Made by a program: the position numbers and the translations under genes. A stretch of 64,000 bases of DNA from Microcaldota archaeon (GTDB lineage Archaea > Micrarchaeota > Micrarchaeia > Micrarchaeales > Micrarchaeaceae): NCBI GenBank assembly GCA_021818545.1, contig JAKATX010000013.1, positions 62,001 through 126,000 on the forward strand, given 5' to 3'. The notes below the pieces were generated by a model. It did not search any database, was not told where the DNA came from, and saw nothing but the letters and a program-made list of their open reading frames with translations. This document shows, piece after piece, positions 50,483 through 59,349 of the stretch (positions within the stretch are counted from its first letter, which is position 1; the number at the start of each line of letters is the position of its first letter).

Positions 50483-51907
50483 ATGTTGATAGGTCCGTTC
50501 TACGTTGCGCATGCGATCATCGTTCTTATGCTGGCACTGATAATCGTTCCGCTAGCAACAATACCGCGAAAGCTTTCGTATGCGGCATTCCTCGCAAGCA
50601 GCGCGCTGCTCGCGCTCATACTGCTACTGTCAATTTATGCATTCCTAGCCGGCGTCGACGTCACCGTATTCACGATATTCCATCTGTACAGCTTCTCGGA
50701 ATTCTTCCTAGGGCTGTTCGCATTTGCACTTCTGCTGATAAACGCGCTGTCATACGAGCACTATCCTAACTTCACCAGGTTCCTGCTGTTCTTCAGCTTC
50801 GCCATAGTGGGCATGTTCGTAGTGGCTATGGCCAACTCATTGGTGACCATACTCCTCGGATTGGAGCTGATGACGCTGCCTACCGCATTCATGATAATGA
50901 CGAGCGGCAGGCATCACATAGAGGCGGCAGTGAAGCTCTTCATACTAAGCGCCATAGCAATCGGTGCGCTTTCGTTCGCCATAGCGCTGCTGTTCCCATA
51001 CGACCTGCAGCTGACTCTTTCCCCTGTGTCCGCGATTTCGCTGTTCACGGGCGCAACCGCGGCTTCAGGCAACTACTTGCTCATACTGTCAATAATACTC
51101 GTCGCAGCTGCGATGGGATTCGAGGTCGCGGCATTCCCGTTCAACCTGTGGGTGCCGGACGTCTATCAGGGCGCGCCGGGCAACGTTACCGCGCTTCTGG
51201 CAGGAATAAACAAGAAGGTGGCGTTCGTAGCACTAATGGAGATATTTTTCGTCGTTTTCATACAGTTCAAACCGATATTCTCCCCAATACTTGTTCTGCT
51301 CTCGATAGCGACTATGTTCTACGGTAACATACTTGCTCTTGTGCAGACTAACGTGAAGAGGCTGCTCGCCTATTCATCAATATCCCAGGCCGGCTACATA
51401 CTCATAGGGCTTGCCGTTGCCACGCAGTTCGGCATAGAGGCGAGCATACTGCAGATCGTAGCGCACCTTTTCATGGTAATAGGTGCATTCGCCATAGTGC
51501 TATGGCTGGAGTCCAATAACCTAAGGACGCTGGACGATTATAACGCCCTAGGCTCCAGAAACAGGTTTGCCGCCATATCCCTAGCAATACTCATGCTTTC
51601 GATGGCCGGCGTGCCTCCGCTGATAGGTTTCATAGGGAAGTTCCTTGTGTTCTCTAGCGCGATAGACTCGCAAACGCTGCTTTATCTGGCGGTCTTCGGC
51701 ATAATAAACAGCTTCATATCGATATACTATTATGCGAAAGTCATAGACCGCATGTACAGCGGCAAGTCCCACGACATGCTTGCGATGGGCAAGTACACCT
51801 ATGCAGTTGTCGTAATAGCGCTCGCGGCTACAATACTGCTTGGCTTATACCCCGGCCCGCTGATAAGCGCAGCCACTGTCGCAAGCAAGGCCTTGCTTGC
51901 GATATGA
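50483..51907 (+). CDS. nuoN: Complex I subunit NuoN (ND2)
   Basis: The antiporter-like subunit has 474 residues. Motifs include ILLGLELMTLPTAFMI with the conserved Glu, PFNLWVPDVYQGAPGNVTAL, LAGINKKVAFVAL and NVKRLLAYSSISQAGYI. It is the last gene of the operon, 9 nt after nuoM, and ends 16 nt from the convergent geranylgeranyl reductase gene. No nuoA, B, C or D follows. Confidence 0.95.
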   Translation: MLIGPFYVAHAIIVLMLALIIVPLATIPRKLSYAAFLASSALLALILLLSIYAFLAGVDVTVFTIFHLYSFSEFFLGLFAFALLLINALSYEHYPNFTRFLLFFSFAIVGMFVVAMANSLVTILLGLELMTLPTAFMIMTSGRHHIEAAVKLFILSAIAIGALSFAIALLFPYDLQLTLSPVSAISLFTGATAASGNYLLILSIILVAAAMGFEVAAFPFNLWVPDVYQGAPGNVTALLAGINKKVAFVALMEIFFVVFIQFKPIFSPILVLLSIATMFYGNILALVQTNVKRLLAYSSISQAGYILIGLAVATQFGIEASILQIVAHLFMVIGAFAIVLWLESNNLRTLDDYNALGSRNRFAAISLAILMLSMAGVPPLIGFIGKFLVFSSAIDSQTLLYLAVFGIINSFISIYYYAKVIDRMYSGKSHDMLAMGKYTYAVVVIALAATILLGLYPGPLISAATVASKALLAI

Positions 51908-51923
51908 GTAAGCAATAATCCGA

Positions 51924-53033
51924 TTATCCGGAGATGCCGCGCAGGAAGAACCTCTTTATCATGATGGTCGGCCTGTCCATATCGCCATACTTGCTGAAGA
52001 AGCTTTCCGCTCCAAACAGCTTGGAAAACATGAAAAGCATGTCCAGGCTCCTGCTGCCTAACGAGGCGTAGTATCCATGGATCATCTTGTGCATCGTTAA
52101 GTCCAGCCCATACGCCTTCCTCCATGCTTTCTCATAGCGCTCCAAAGGCTTTCCATTCCTTATATGGTCATCAATGGCCCCGGCAGCTATCCTGGCGCAC
52201 GACGCGCCGAATATTATCCCGCCTCCAGTTGTCGCCTTCACCTGGCCCGCCGCATCACCTACGAGCAGAACATTGTCCTTCACTGTGCGCTTTCGTGTAG
52301 ATACAGGTATCATGCTGGCATGCCCAGAAACGGGATTGGCCCCATCAAGCATGCGATGTAGGGTCTCATTCTTAAGGAACTGCTTAAATGCGCTGGAGCT
52401 GCTGCTCCTTGCGAAGCTGCTTATCCCTATACCTGCCTCTACAAGGCTTTTAGAGTAAGGCGCCGTCCATCCGAAAAAGCGGTTGGACACTTTGTTCGAG
52501 AAAAACAGGTCCACCGAATGAGGATCGTCCAGCCGTGCGCCATTGTATTCAGCTTTGTATGTGAGTATGTACTCCTTTATCTGTGGGAATCCGCATGTGC
52601 TTGCCACATTCGAGACAGAGCCGTCGGCGCCAACAAGCACCGTATCGCTGTCGTTTTTCATCAGTCTTATATCTTCTCTTTGTACGCTCTTTCCAAGCAC
52701 CACATCCGCACCTGCGCTCCTCGCTTCTGACAGGCACTCCTCGACTAGCTTCCCTCTGTCCAGTATGTAAGCCTTGGTGTCCGCGGCCTTTATCTTGAGG
52801 AGTTCCTTCCCTGCATGCAGCACAGCTCCATCAAGGGTGTTCACTACTGCGCTCTTATAATTCACGCCTATTGTCGCAAGCCCTTCTTTCGAGAGTATGC
52901 CCGAGGCCTTGGCGGATCCTTCCTTAATATCATTTTTGGCGTCGTATACGGTGACATAATGTCCCAGCCTGCACAGTTCCTTTGCAAGCACTAAGCCGAC
53001 TACTCCGGCTCCTACGATAACCACCTTTTTCAT
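51924..53033 (-). CDS. Geranylgeranyl reductase-family FAD enzyme
   Basis: This 369-residue flavoprotein begins with the dinucleotide-binding motif KKVVIVGAGVVGLVLAKEL. It has a mid-protein LDRGKLVEECL region, and the second FAD motif VLLVGDAAGQVKATTGGGI is typical of digeranylgeranylglycerophospholipid reductase. It saturates the isoprenoid chains of archaeal membrane lipids. The start was set to the ATG at 53033, preceded by GCGGTGAT. The C-terminal ~70 residues are helical and variable. Confidence 0.9.
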   Translation of the reverse strand: MKKVVIVGAGVVGLVLAKELCRLGHYVTVYDAKNDIKEGSAKASGILSKEGLATIGVNYKSAVVNTLDGAVLHAGKELLKIKAADTKAYILDRGKLVEECLSEARSAGADVVLGKSVQREDIRLMKNDSDTVLVGADGSVSNVASTCGFPQIKEYILTYKAEYNGARLDDPHSVDLFFSNKVSNRFFGWTAPYSKSLVEAGIGISSFARSSSSSAFKQFLKNETLHRMLDGANPVSGHASMIPVSTRKRTVKDNVLLVGDAAGQVKATTGGGIIFGASCARIAAGAIDDHIRNGKPLERYEKAWRKAYGLDLTMHKMIHGYYASLGSRSLDMLFMFSKLFGAESFFSKYGDMDRPTIMIKRFFLRGISG

Positions 53034-53108
53034 CACCGCACCGGCCAAATCCAAAGAGTATGAGTTCCTAAGCTTTTATTACTTTGTCAGCCAATCTCAT
53101 GATAAATG

Positions 53109-54429
53109 ACTCGCCCCGCAAACCCATCATTTCAATGGTGGGTTAAGGGCGTAAGAAGGTATATAAAAATACAAAATAAAACAGGGAACATTGGAACAAT
53201 CCGTGCCTACAAGTTCAGGATATATCCTGACGCAAAGAGGCAGAAGGAGATAGACGATGCCATTTACATTTCACAGAGACTGTACAACAAACTGCTGGAG
53301 AAGACGATAAATGCACATAGGAGCAATCCCGACTCAAAAATATCACAGAGAATAATAAACCAACTCCTTAATGAGATAATAAAAGAGGACAAGACATACT
53401 TGCAACTCTACGCCCATATCAGAGTCGACATACGCAACAAACTCCTTCAAACTTACCAAAACTTCTTCGAAGATGTCATCAGAAGAAATCAGGAGCAAGG
53501 ATAAATGCAGGATTCCCACGCTTCAAGTCAAAGGACAGGTTCAACTCAATAACCCACATAGAAAATAACGGTTCATTTAGGATAGATAAAGGCAGGCTAA
53601 GAATATCAAAAATAGGCACGATGAAGATAGAACAGCACAGGAACATTATCGGAAACGTGAAGACACTGACGATAAAAAGGGAGGGAAGAGACTATTATGC
53701 AATCTTCACCGCGGAGCAGGTGACCAATCCAAAGAAGACCGAGGACACAAACCCAGTCGGCATCGACATGGGACCCAACAATTTCATAGCCCTTTCGGAC
53801 GGAAAGACAATCCAGAAGCCAAAATTCTTCAGGAAGAAGGAAAAGAGGATTGCACATTGGCAACGCATAATTGCAAGGAGAGACAAAGGCTCGAAAAGAA
53901 GGGAAAAGGCAAAATTCCACCTTCAATAGGAATGGAAGAGGGTAAAAAACCAGTCAAACGACTTCATGCACAAACTTTCAACCGAACTCGCCAAGGCAGG
54001 ATACACCTCATTCGCAGTGGAAAACCTTCACATCCAAAACATGGAAAAGAACCATCGTCTTGCGCAATCAATCCATAACGCTTCATGGAACAGGTTCATA
54101 AACTTCCTTTCATACAAGGCCGAAAGTGCCGGCATGAAGGTAATTAAGGTGGACGCAAGGAACACGACAAAGGAATGCAGTAATTGTGGCAATATGCTGG
54201 AAATGCCATTATCCGTGAGGGAGTACAACTGCGGGCTATGCGGCCTACGGTTGGACAGGGACGTAAACGCATCCATAAATATACTCAACAGAGCTAGGGA
54301 GGGACACTCTCGAAGTCACGCTCAGGGAGAGGATGTAAGACCCCAACGGGAGGCAGCCCTCGGAGAACTGATAACATACCCTGCAAACGCAGGGGAAGCC
54401 AACTACCTTTAGTCGTTGGAGGATGTCAC
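53109..54429 (+). mobile_element. Second IS1341-type element, decayed
   Basis: It is related to the element at 29595-30944. The left end carries the hairpin CCCATCATT/AATGGTGGG followed by GGTATATAAA. The right end runs GGGGAAGCC...CGTTGGAGGATGTCAC, the same terminal GGAGGATGTCAC as the intact copy. The tnpB inside is broken. Boundaries are inferred by comparing the two copies. It separates the geranylgeranyl reductase gene from the TBP-like gene. Confidence 0.7.
53151..54412 (+). pseudogene. tnpB pseudogene (frameshift plus in-frame TAG)
   Basis: Fragments align with the intact TnpB throughout. The first runs from RAYKFRIYPDAKRQKEID to FFEDVIRRNQEQG. Adding one A near 53485 restores KSGARINAGFPRFKSKD. 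The second fragment includes GIDMGPNNFIALSDG (RuvC Asp), and an in-frame TAG at 53927-53929 stops it after KAKFHLQ. The same frame then continues EWKRVKNQSNDFMHKL through FAVENLHIQN, the zinc ribbon CSNCG...CGLCG and DRDVNASINI. Catalytic residues are still present but the gene is dead. The start codon is unclear. Confidence 0.88.
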
Positions 54430-54510
54430 ACCACATGGGATCCGCAACAAGACAGCGGGAAATCACCAGACATCGCAAATGTCCGCAAATCGCCTATCTT
54501 CCTATCCCAC

Positions 54511-54519
54511 TTATTTAAA
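54511..54519 (+). promoter_or_regulatory. TATA box of the TBP-like gene
   Basis: TTATTTAAA ends 23 nt before the GTG start, so the transcript is probably leaderless. It lies outside the decayed TnpB element, which argues that the downstream short gene has its own promoter. Confidence 0.5.
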
Positions 54520-54542
54520 CCTTTTCATCCTAATTCATAAAG

Positions 54543-54923
54543 GTGATTGAAACGCCATCAAAGAGCACGCAGGCACGTCAAAGCAATGACATAATAAAAC
54601 CAACAATAAAGATACAGAATATCGTTGTCAGTGCAGACCTGCATGCCATAATAGATCTTTATTCTCTGTCAAGAGACGTCAAGGCCGTTGATTATGAGCC
54701 GGAACAGTTTCCAGGTGCAATTTTCAAGATAGCCGAGCCAAAGGCCGTAATAATACTTTTCAAGAATGGCAAAATGATATGCACCGGTGCCAACACTGAG
54801 TCTAATATAAAGAAAGTGCTGGACTACGCATCAAAGATAATATCCAAGTACGTGATAGAAGTAATGCCTGCCACTAAGCCCGGCGATGCAAAGAAGCCTG
54901 ATTCAAAGAAGGCGCCTGAATAA
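54543..54923 (+). CDS. Single-repeat TATA-binding protein-like protein
   Basis: This 126-residue protein contains one TBP repeat (about residues 20-100). It begins IKIQNIVVSADLHAIIDL, then YEPEQFPGAIFKIAEPKAVI and LFKNGKMICTGANTESNI, all hallmark TBP positions. A normal archaeal TBP has two such repeats in ~180 residues; here the second is replaced by a short Lys/Pro/Asp tail. Two copies could dimerise into the saddle. It could also be a truncated TBP or a distinct regulator. The start is GTG. It abuts a decayed TnpB element upstream, so loss of a repeat by rearrangement must be considered. Confidence 0.78.
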   Translation: MIETPSKSTQARQSNDIIKPTIKIQNIVVSADLHAIIDLYSLSRDVKAVDYEPEQFPGAIFKIAEPKAVIILFKNGKMICTGANTESNIKKVLDYASKIISKYVIEVMPATKPGDAKKPDSKKAPE

Positions 54924-54928
54924 GGATG

Positions 54929-56062
54929 TCACTTCTTAGATACTTCCTTTAGGTACCTATCAAATTCATTGAAGAATCTGCCCCATGAGTACTCTTTCTT
55001 TACGCATGCTACCCCATTCTTTCCGATTTGCTCTGCCGTGGCGGGATTTTCTGCTACCTCCACCATCTTTGATGCCATCTCCGCCTCATTGTTTACAAGG
55101 AAGCCGGTATCGCCGTTCCGTACGGTCATCCTCGGGCCACCCTCATTTACCGATATTATTGGCTTGCCACTTGCCATAGATTCCAATGGCACAAGGCCGT
55201 AATCTTCATCTATTGGGGCGTAGAGCACAGCAGTGGCTTTGGAGTAGTAATCCCTTAACCTTTCCTCGTTTACCGCCTCGACTATCTCTACATCGCCCAC
55301 CCTCTTTGACAGTTCAAGCACCTTCATATAGAAATCCAGGTAGAAACCATCCTTGGATACCGGCCCTACAAGAACAAGCTTGTAGCCCTTTACCCTCCTT
55401 TTAAAAAGTTCAAAAGCCCTGATGGCATAGTCTTGCCTCTTGTTCGGTGACATCCTGGACGGATAAAGGAAATACTTTCCGTCGCCTTTGTCCTTGTACT
55501 TCTCGTACTCCACTCCCCCGCCCAATACCCTCGCATCGTCTCTGCCTAGGTATTTAGCTATCCTAGATTGCGTGTTGCTGCTGTTGGCTACTATCATCTC
55601 TATATTCTTGACTATCTTCCGATCCATGCGCCTGACTGCTGCAGCTCCTATCCTGTATACAGGCCTCTGATAACGCTTTTTTATGCTAAGTCTGTAATTG
55701 TAAAGGTCGTACACGTCCCTGAGCGGAGTGTGACAATACCACAGCACGCGCTCGTTCTTGTTTCGTATCCAATGGCTAGGTGCTATATGTGCGTTTATAA
55801 CGTCGTAATCACCTTTCATCACGAAATTATAGAACCCGAGGCCATAGCTCAATCCTTGCGAAACCCTGCCGTACGGCATGATCCTCTGTAATCTGCCATT
55901 GCCTATTACTTCAATGTCAATGTCCGAGAATTCGCTGAAAGTGGTTTTCTTGTTATATTCAGCAGTATAAATTTTGGCCTTGTAATGCTGCGCTATCTTG
56001 AGTACCACACGTTCGGCACCGCCCTTGAGCGTAAGATTTGACTGCGCCATCACAATATTCAT
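54929..56062 (-). CDS. GT4-family glycosyltransferase
   Basis: This 377-residue GT-B enzyme has an N-terminal domain starting MNIVMAQSNLTLKGGAERVV, a linker region FLYPSRMSPNKRQDYAIRAF, and the C-terminal donor-binding signature DYGLVPLESMASGKPIISVN (E-x7-E type) followed by NEGGPRMTV. It probably transfers a sugar from a nucleotide donor to a lipid-linked glycan or cell-surface polymer, and may feed AglB. It is convergent with the TBP-like gene with a 5-nt gap. Confidence 0.9.
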   Translation of the reverse strand: MNIVMAQSNLTLKGGAERVVLKIAQHYKAKIYTAEYNKKTTFSEFSDIDIEVIGNGRLQRIMPYGRVSQGLSYGLGFYNFVMKGDYDVINAHIAPSHWIRNKNERVLWYCHTPLRDVYDLYNYRLSIKKRYQRPVYRIGAAAVRRMDRKIVKNIEMIVANSSNTQSRIAKYLGRDDARVLGGGVEYEKYKDKGDGKYFLYPSRMSPNKRQDYAIRAFELFKRRVKGYKLVLVGPVSKDGFYLDFYMKVLELSKRVGDVEIVEAVNEERLRDYYSKATAVLYAPIDEDYGLVPLESMASGKPIISVNEGGPRMTVRNGDTGFLVNNEAEMASKMVEVAENPATAEQIGKNGVACVKKEYSWGRFFNEFDRYLKEVSKK

Positions 56063-56156
56063 AAAATTCTACCAGCTGCAAAAACACGTACAAGCTAATT
56101 TGGTGAAACATCAAATATAAAGCTTGCTCGTCAATATAAACTACTGACTGGTTTGC

Positions 56157-57452
56157 ATGGATTTGGGAGAAGGATTGAGGCAGGCAATCGCAAAGCTCAC
56201 GCGCTCCGCGATAATAGACGCCAAAACAATAAAAGAATTCAACAAGGAGCTTCAGAAGACACTTCTGGGTGCAGATGTAGAGGTAGAGCTTGTACTGAAA
56301 TTTACCAAGGATATAGAGGAAAAGGCGCTTAAGGTTAAACCCCCTTCTGGCGTGGCGCCTACTGATTACATAACTAACATAGTCTATGACGAGCTCGTAA
56401 GCCTAATGGGCCCCACGTACCAGCCGCAGCTTAAGAAGCAGAGAATACTAATGATGGGTCTTTACGGATCCGGAAAAACGACATCTACTGCAAAGCTGGC
56501 GAAATTCTATCAGGACAGGGGCCTTAGCGCAGCTGTGATATGCTGCGATGTAACTAGGCCTGCGGCATATGAACAGCTAGAGACATTGGCCAAGCAAGCT
56601 AACGTGGGCTTCTTCGGCATAAAAGGGGAGACCAACGCAGCAAAGATTGCAAAGGAAGGATATGCGTTGTTCCATGACAAGCAGATAATAATATGTGATA
56701 CTAGCGGAAGGAATGCGCTCGATGAGAACTTGATAGGTGAACTGAAGAGAGTAGCAGATGCTTTCAAACCAGACGAGAAGGTATTAGTAATTAGCGCGGA
56801 TACTGGGCAGGTAGCCGGTAAGCAGGCGCGCGAATTCGACAGCGCAGTCAGGATATCCGGAGTCATCGTAACGAAAATGGATGGCTCTGGCAAAGGCGGC
56901 GGCGCGCTCAGCGCAGCAAATGCCGCCAATACAAAAATAATGTTCATAGGTGTAGGCGAGAAGCTAAGCAACCTACAGCCCTACGATGCGAACAAGTTCA
57001 TCGGGGGCTTGCTTGGCATACCCGATATAGAATCCCTTATCGATCATGTGCAGAGCGCAGTTAAGGAAGCAGGCCTGAGTCCCGAAGATATGCAGACCGA
57101 AGAACTGAATTTCGAAACATTCTATACGCAATTGAAGGCGATGAACAAGATGGGGCCGCTTAAAAATCTGTTCGGCATGATGGGTGCGCCTGATGTGCCC
57201 AAGGAAATAGCCGAGAAAGGCGAAGAGAAGCTGAAGAAATACAAGGTCATAATCGCGTCCATGACAAAAGAAGAACGGGTGAACGAGAAAGAGCTTAGAG
57301 ATTCCGGCAGGATAAAGCGCATAGCCATGGGAAGTGGAACAACTGAAAAGGATGTCCATGAATTGATATCTGATTTCAGCAAGATGAAGAAAATGTTCGG
57401 CACGCTTAAAAACGACCGCAACTTTAAGAAGAGATTCTCCAATATGATGTAA
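56157..57452 (+). CDS. srp54: Signal recognition particle protein SRP54
   Basis: The 431-residue GTPase has an N domain (LRQAIAKLTRSAIIDAKTIK), and a G domain with GLYGSGKTTSTAKLAKF (P-loop), CDVTRPAAYEQLETLA, ICDTSGRNALDENL and VTKMDGSGKGGGALSAA. The Met-rich M domain holds MKAMNKMGPLKNLFGMMG-type sequence and SGRIKRIAMGSG, which binds 7S RNA. It targets nascent secretory and membrane proteins to SecY. Two TATA-like elements (56114-56121, 56132-56140) lie upstream. Confidence 0.96.
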   Translation: MDLGEGLRQAIAKLTRSAIIDAKTIKEFNKELQKTLLGADVEVELVLKFTKDIEEKALKVKPPSGVAPTDYITNIVYDELVSLMGPTYQPQLKKQRILMMGLYGSGKTTSTAKLAKFYQDRGLSAAVICCDVTRPAAYEQLETLAKQANVGFFGIKGETNAAKIAKEGYALFHDKQIIICDTSGRNALDENLIGELKRVADAFKPDEKVLVISADTGQVAGKQAREFDSAVRISGVIVTKMDGSGKGGGALSAANAANTKIMFIGVGEKLSNLQPYDANKFIGGLLGIPDIESLIDHVQSAVKEAGLSPEDMQTEELNFETFYTQLKAMNKMGPLKNLFGMMGAPDVPKEIAEKGEEKLKKYKVIIASMTKEERVNEKELRDSGRIKRIAMGSGTTEKDVHELISDFSKMKKMFGTLKNDRNFKKRFSNMM

Positions 57453-57489
57453 CAAGTATAAAAAATAAAATATTTAAAATAAAAAAGAC

Positions 57490-57546
57490 CTAGCGCTTTC
57501 GAGGTTTCGCCTTCTTTGTCTTTTTCTTCACTGTTTTTTTTGGCAT
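57490..57546 (-). CDS. 18-residue Lys/Arg-rich small ORF with promoter and ribosome site
   Basis: The peptide is MPKKTVKKKTKKAKPRKR. Three signals argue for a real gene: a GCGGTGAT ribosome-binding site 3 nt before the ATG (matching the 16S 3' end complement), a TATA-like CATATTTAAATATA at ~57590-57603 about 45-55 nt upstream, and a T-rich tract after the TAG. The peptide is too short for domain recognition and looks nucleic-acid binding. It lies between SRP54 and the DRG GTPase, on the opposite strand. It is not obviously eL41, which is found elsewhere in the window. Confidence 0.5.
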   Translation of the reverse strand: MPKKTVKKKTKKAKPRKR

Positions 57547-57589
57547 TTTATCACCGCAATACGTCTCTAAACATTTTTAATTTGTCATA

Positions 57590-57603
57590 CCATATATTTA
57601 AAT
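57590..57603 (-). promoter_or_regulatory. TATA-like element for the 18-residue ORF
   Basis: The minus strand reads CATATTTAAATATA here, placing transcription start near 57568, about 20 nt before the small ORF. The AT-rich palindromic core could also serve the plus strand. Confidence 0.35.
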
Positions 57604-57683
57604 ATGGTTGGTAATGTCCTACACGCTGGTTTACATCATGACATGGTGGATTTTGCGGTCGAATACAAATAATCTCGATTTTT

Positions 57684-58787
57684 ATGGAAACAAAAAGTGA
57701 AGCTCTATCAAACAAGCTGCAGGAGCTCGAGGGGGAATATTCGAAGACAAAGATAAACAAGGCAACGAACAAACACGTAGGTGCTTTGCGGGCTAAGATA
57801 GCCAAGGTAAAGCATGAAATAATAGAGTCCGGAAAACGGGCGGCAGGATCCGGATTCTTTGTAAGAAAAAGCGGCGATGCTACTGTTGCACTCATGGGTT
57901 TTCCAAATGTCGGCAAATCTTCACTCCTGAATGCCATATCAAACGCAAAATCGAAGACGTCAAACTATGCGTTCACCACGCTCACTGTGATACCGGGCAT
58001 GATGCTCTACAATGACGCGCACATACAGATATTTGACCTTCCCGGGATTATAGAGAACGCCCATAAAGGTCTTGGCGGCGGTCGTACAGTCATTTCTGCA
58101 ATGAAGTCAACAGATTTAATCGTCTTCGTAATAGACGTCAGATACCCTGATCAATTGGGCATACTACTCAACGAGCTTCGCGCCCTGAATGTTTTTGTCA
58201 ACAAGAAAAAACCAAGCGTCTACATAAGGCAATCCGCGTCATATCCCAAAGTTGTCGTCGAGATAAACAAGTCTAAGATTAGCAGCAGGGATATAGAAAC
58301 AATATGCAATGGATTTGGGATATACCAGGCGCACGTTAAAATAGAGAGCGACCTAGGCGAGGATGAGTTAATATCGCTTGTTGCCGGCCGTTCATTTTAT
58401 ATGAACGCTATAGTGTTGCTAAACAAGATAGATCTGAACCCGAAGTACGCAGATGTGGCAAGATATATCAATTCCAAGTACGGTACAAAAATAATATCGA
58501 TAAGCGCCACAAACATGACAAATCTGGAAGAGGTGCGTGCCGCAATATACAGAAACCTCAGCATAATGACAGTGTATTTAAAGCCAAAAGCGCCCCATGA
58601 ACCAATAACCCCAATGATACTGCATAGCAATTCCACTGTGAGGGACGCTGCGAGCAAGATACATACGGAAATTGCGGAGTCTATAAAAGTGGCATACGTT
58701 ACCGGCCCAAGCGTCAAGTTCTCTAATCAGAAAGTCGGTGCGGATCACATCTTGCAGGGAGGGGACACAATAACGTTCATAAAATGA
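57684..58787 (+). CDS. DRG-family Obg-like GTPase with TGS domain
   Basis: The GTPase has 367 residues. An N-terminal helical hairpin (LEGEYSKTKINKATNKHVGA) leads to G1 GFPNVGKSSLLNAI, G2 TTLTVIPG, G3 DLPGIIENAHKGLGGGR, and G4 LLNKIDL. The C-terminal TGS domain (IKVAYVTGPSVKFSNQKVG, then HILQGGDTITFI) ends the protein. Archaeal DRG proteins bind ribosomes and are thought to relieve stalled translation. It is the first of two plus-strand genes. Confidence 0.93.
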   Translation: METKSEALSNKLQELEGEYSKTKINKATNKHVGALRAKIAKVKHEIIESGKRAAGSGFFVRKSGDATVALMGFPNVGKSSLLNAISNAKSKTSNYAFTTLTVIPGMMLYNDAHIQIFDLPGIIENAHKGLGGGRTVISAMKSTDLIVFVIDVRYPDQLGILLNELRALNVFVNKKKPSVYIRQSASYPKVVVEINKSKISSRDIETICNGFGIYQAHVKIESDLGEDELISLVAGRSFYMNAIVLLNKIDLNPKYADVARYINSKYGTKIISISATNMTNLEEVRAAIYRNLSIMTVYLKPKAPHEPITPMILHSNSTVRDAASKIHTEIAESIKVAYVTGPSVKFSNQKVGADHILQGGDTITFIK

Positions 58788-58800
58788 TTCCTGCTCTCTA

Positions 58801-59325
58801 ATGCCTGAAACCGGAGAAAGTAATAAATGCTTTGTCGGGGATATTGGACTCATGGCGATTAAATATTGGGAATTCGAAGACGCACCACTAAAGGAGAAGC
58901 TCAAAAACGTAACGGCAAGGGAAGTCGCCAAGGTATTCTTTGACAATGAAACCGAAGCGTACAGACTCGCCGCCCTTTTGCTTCAGGTGAAAAAAGACGG
59001 GCAAATGAGGTTAAAGGATGTTCCAGGATCGATACCAATCGCAACTGCCAAAAGATACTTGGATTTCGCGGTGCAGGTGGGATTGCTTAAACACGAAGAT
59101 AATGCGTATTCGCTCACTGATAGATTCTCAAAGCCTTTCAAGAACATAGCAATTTACATAAAAGCATGGATGGAAAGCGCTTCAGAGGAGGATTTGGCCA
59201 TAGAATTCCCCAACGCGAGGACTGACAAGCAGCAAAAAAGAGGTGGAAAACAGATACCTAAAAATCTGGACACCACAGCTACTGCGTCGCAGCCGGCTCC
59301 TGACATGCAGCAGCCTGTATCATAA
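58801..59325 (+). CDS. Winged-helix-like protein with disordered tail
   Basis: The ORF has 174 residues. Residues ~40-120 contain helices consistent with a winged helix-turn-helix: REVAKVFFDNETEAYRLAAL, MRLKDVPGSIPIATAKRYLD as a recognition-helix region, and VGLLKHEDNAYSLTDRF as the wing. The last ~40 residues are Gln/Pro/Thr-rich and likely disordered. It could be a small transcription regulator. Met18 at 58852 (MAIKYWEFED) is an alternative start. It follows the DRG gene by 13 nt and is probably co-transcribed. No family is recognised with certainty. Confidence 0.6.
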   Translation: MPETGESNKCFVGDIGLMAIKYWEFEDAPLKEKLKNVTAREVAKVFFDNETEAYRLAALLLQVKKDGQMRLKDVPGSIPIATAKRYLDFAVQVGLLKHEDNAYSLTDRFSKPFKNIAIYIKAWMESASEEDLAIEFPNARTDKQQKRGGKQIPKNLDTTATASQPAPDMQQPVS

Positions 59326-59349
59326 TAGTGTAAATTACTGCGCGATAAT

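Noticed and set aside
53927-53929. In-frame TAG in the second tnpB as a recoded amino acid
   Set aside because: The gene also has a frameshift and no pyrrolysine genes are seen, so decay is simpler.
54511-54923. TBP-like gene as simply cut by the TnpB element
   Set aside because: The gene has its own TATA box and start outside the element ends, so truncation by that insertion is not needed, although it is not fully excluded.
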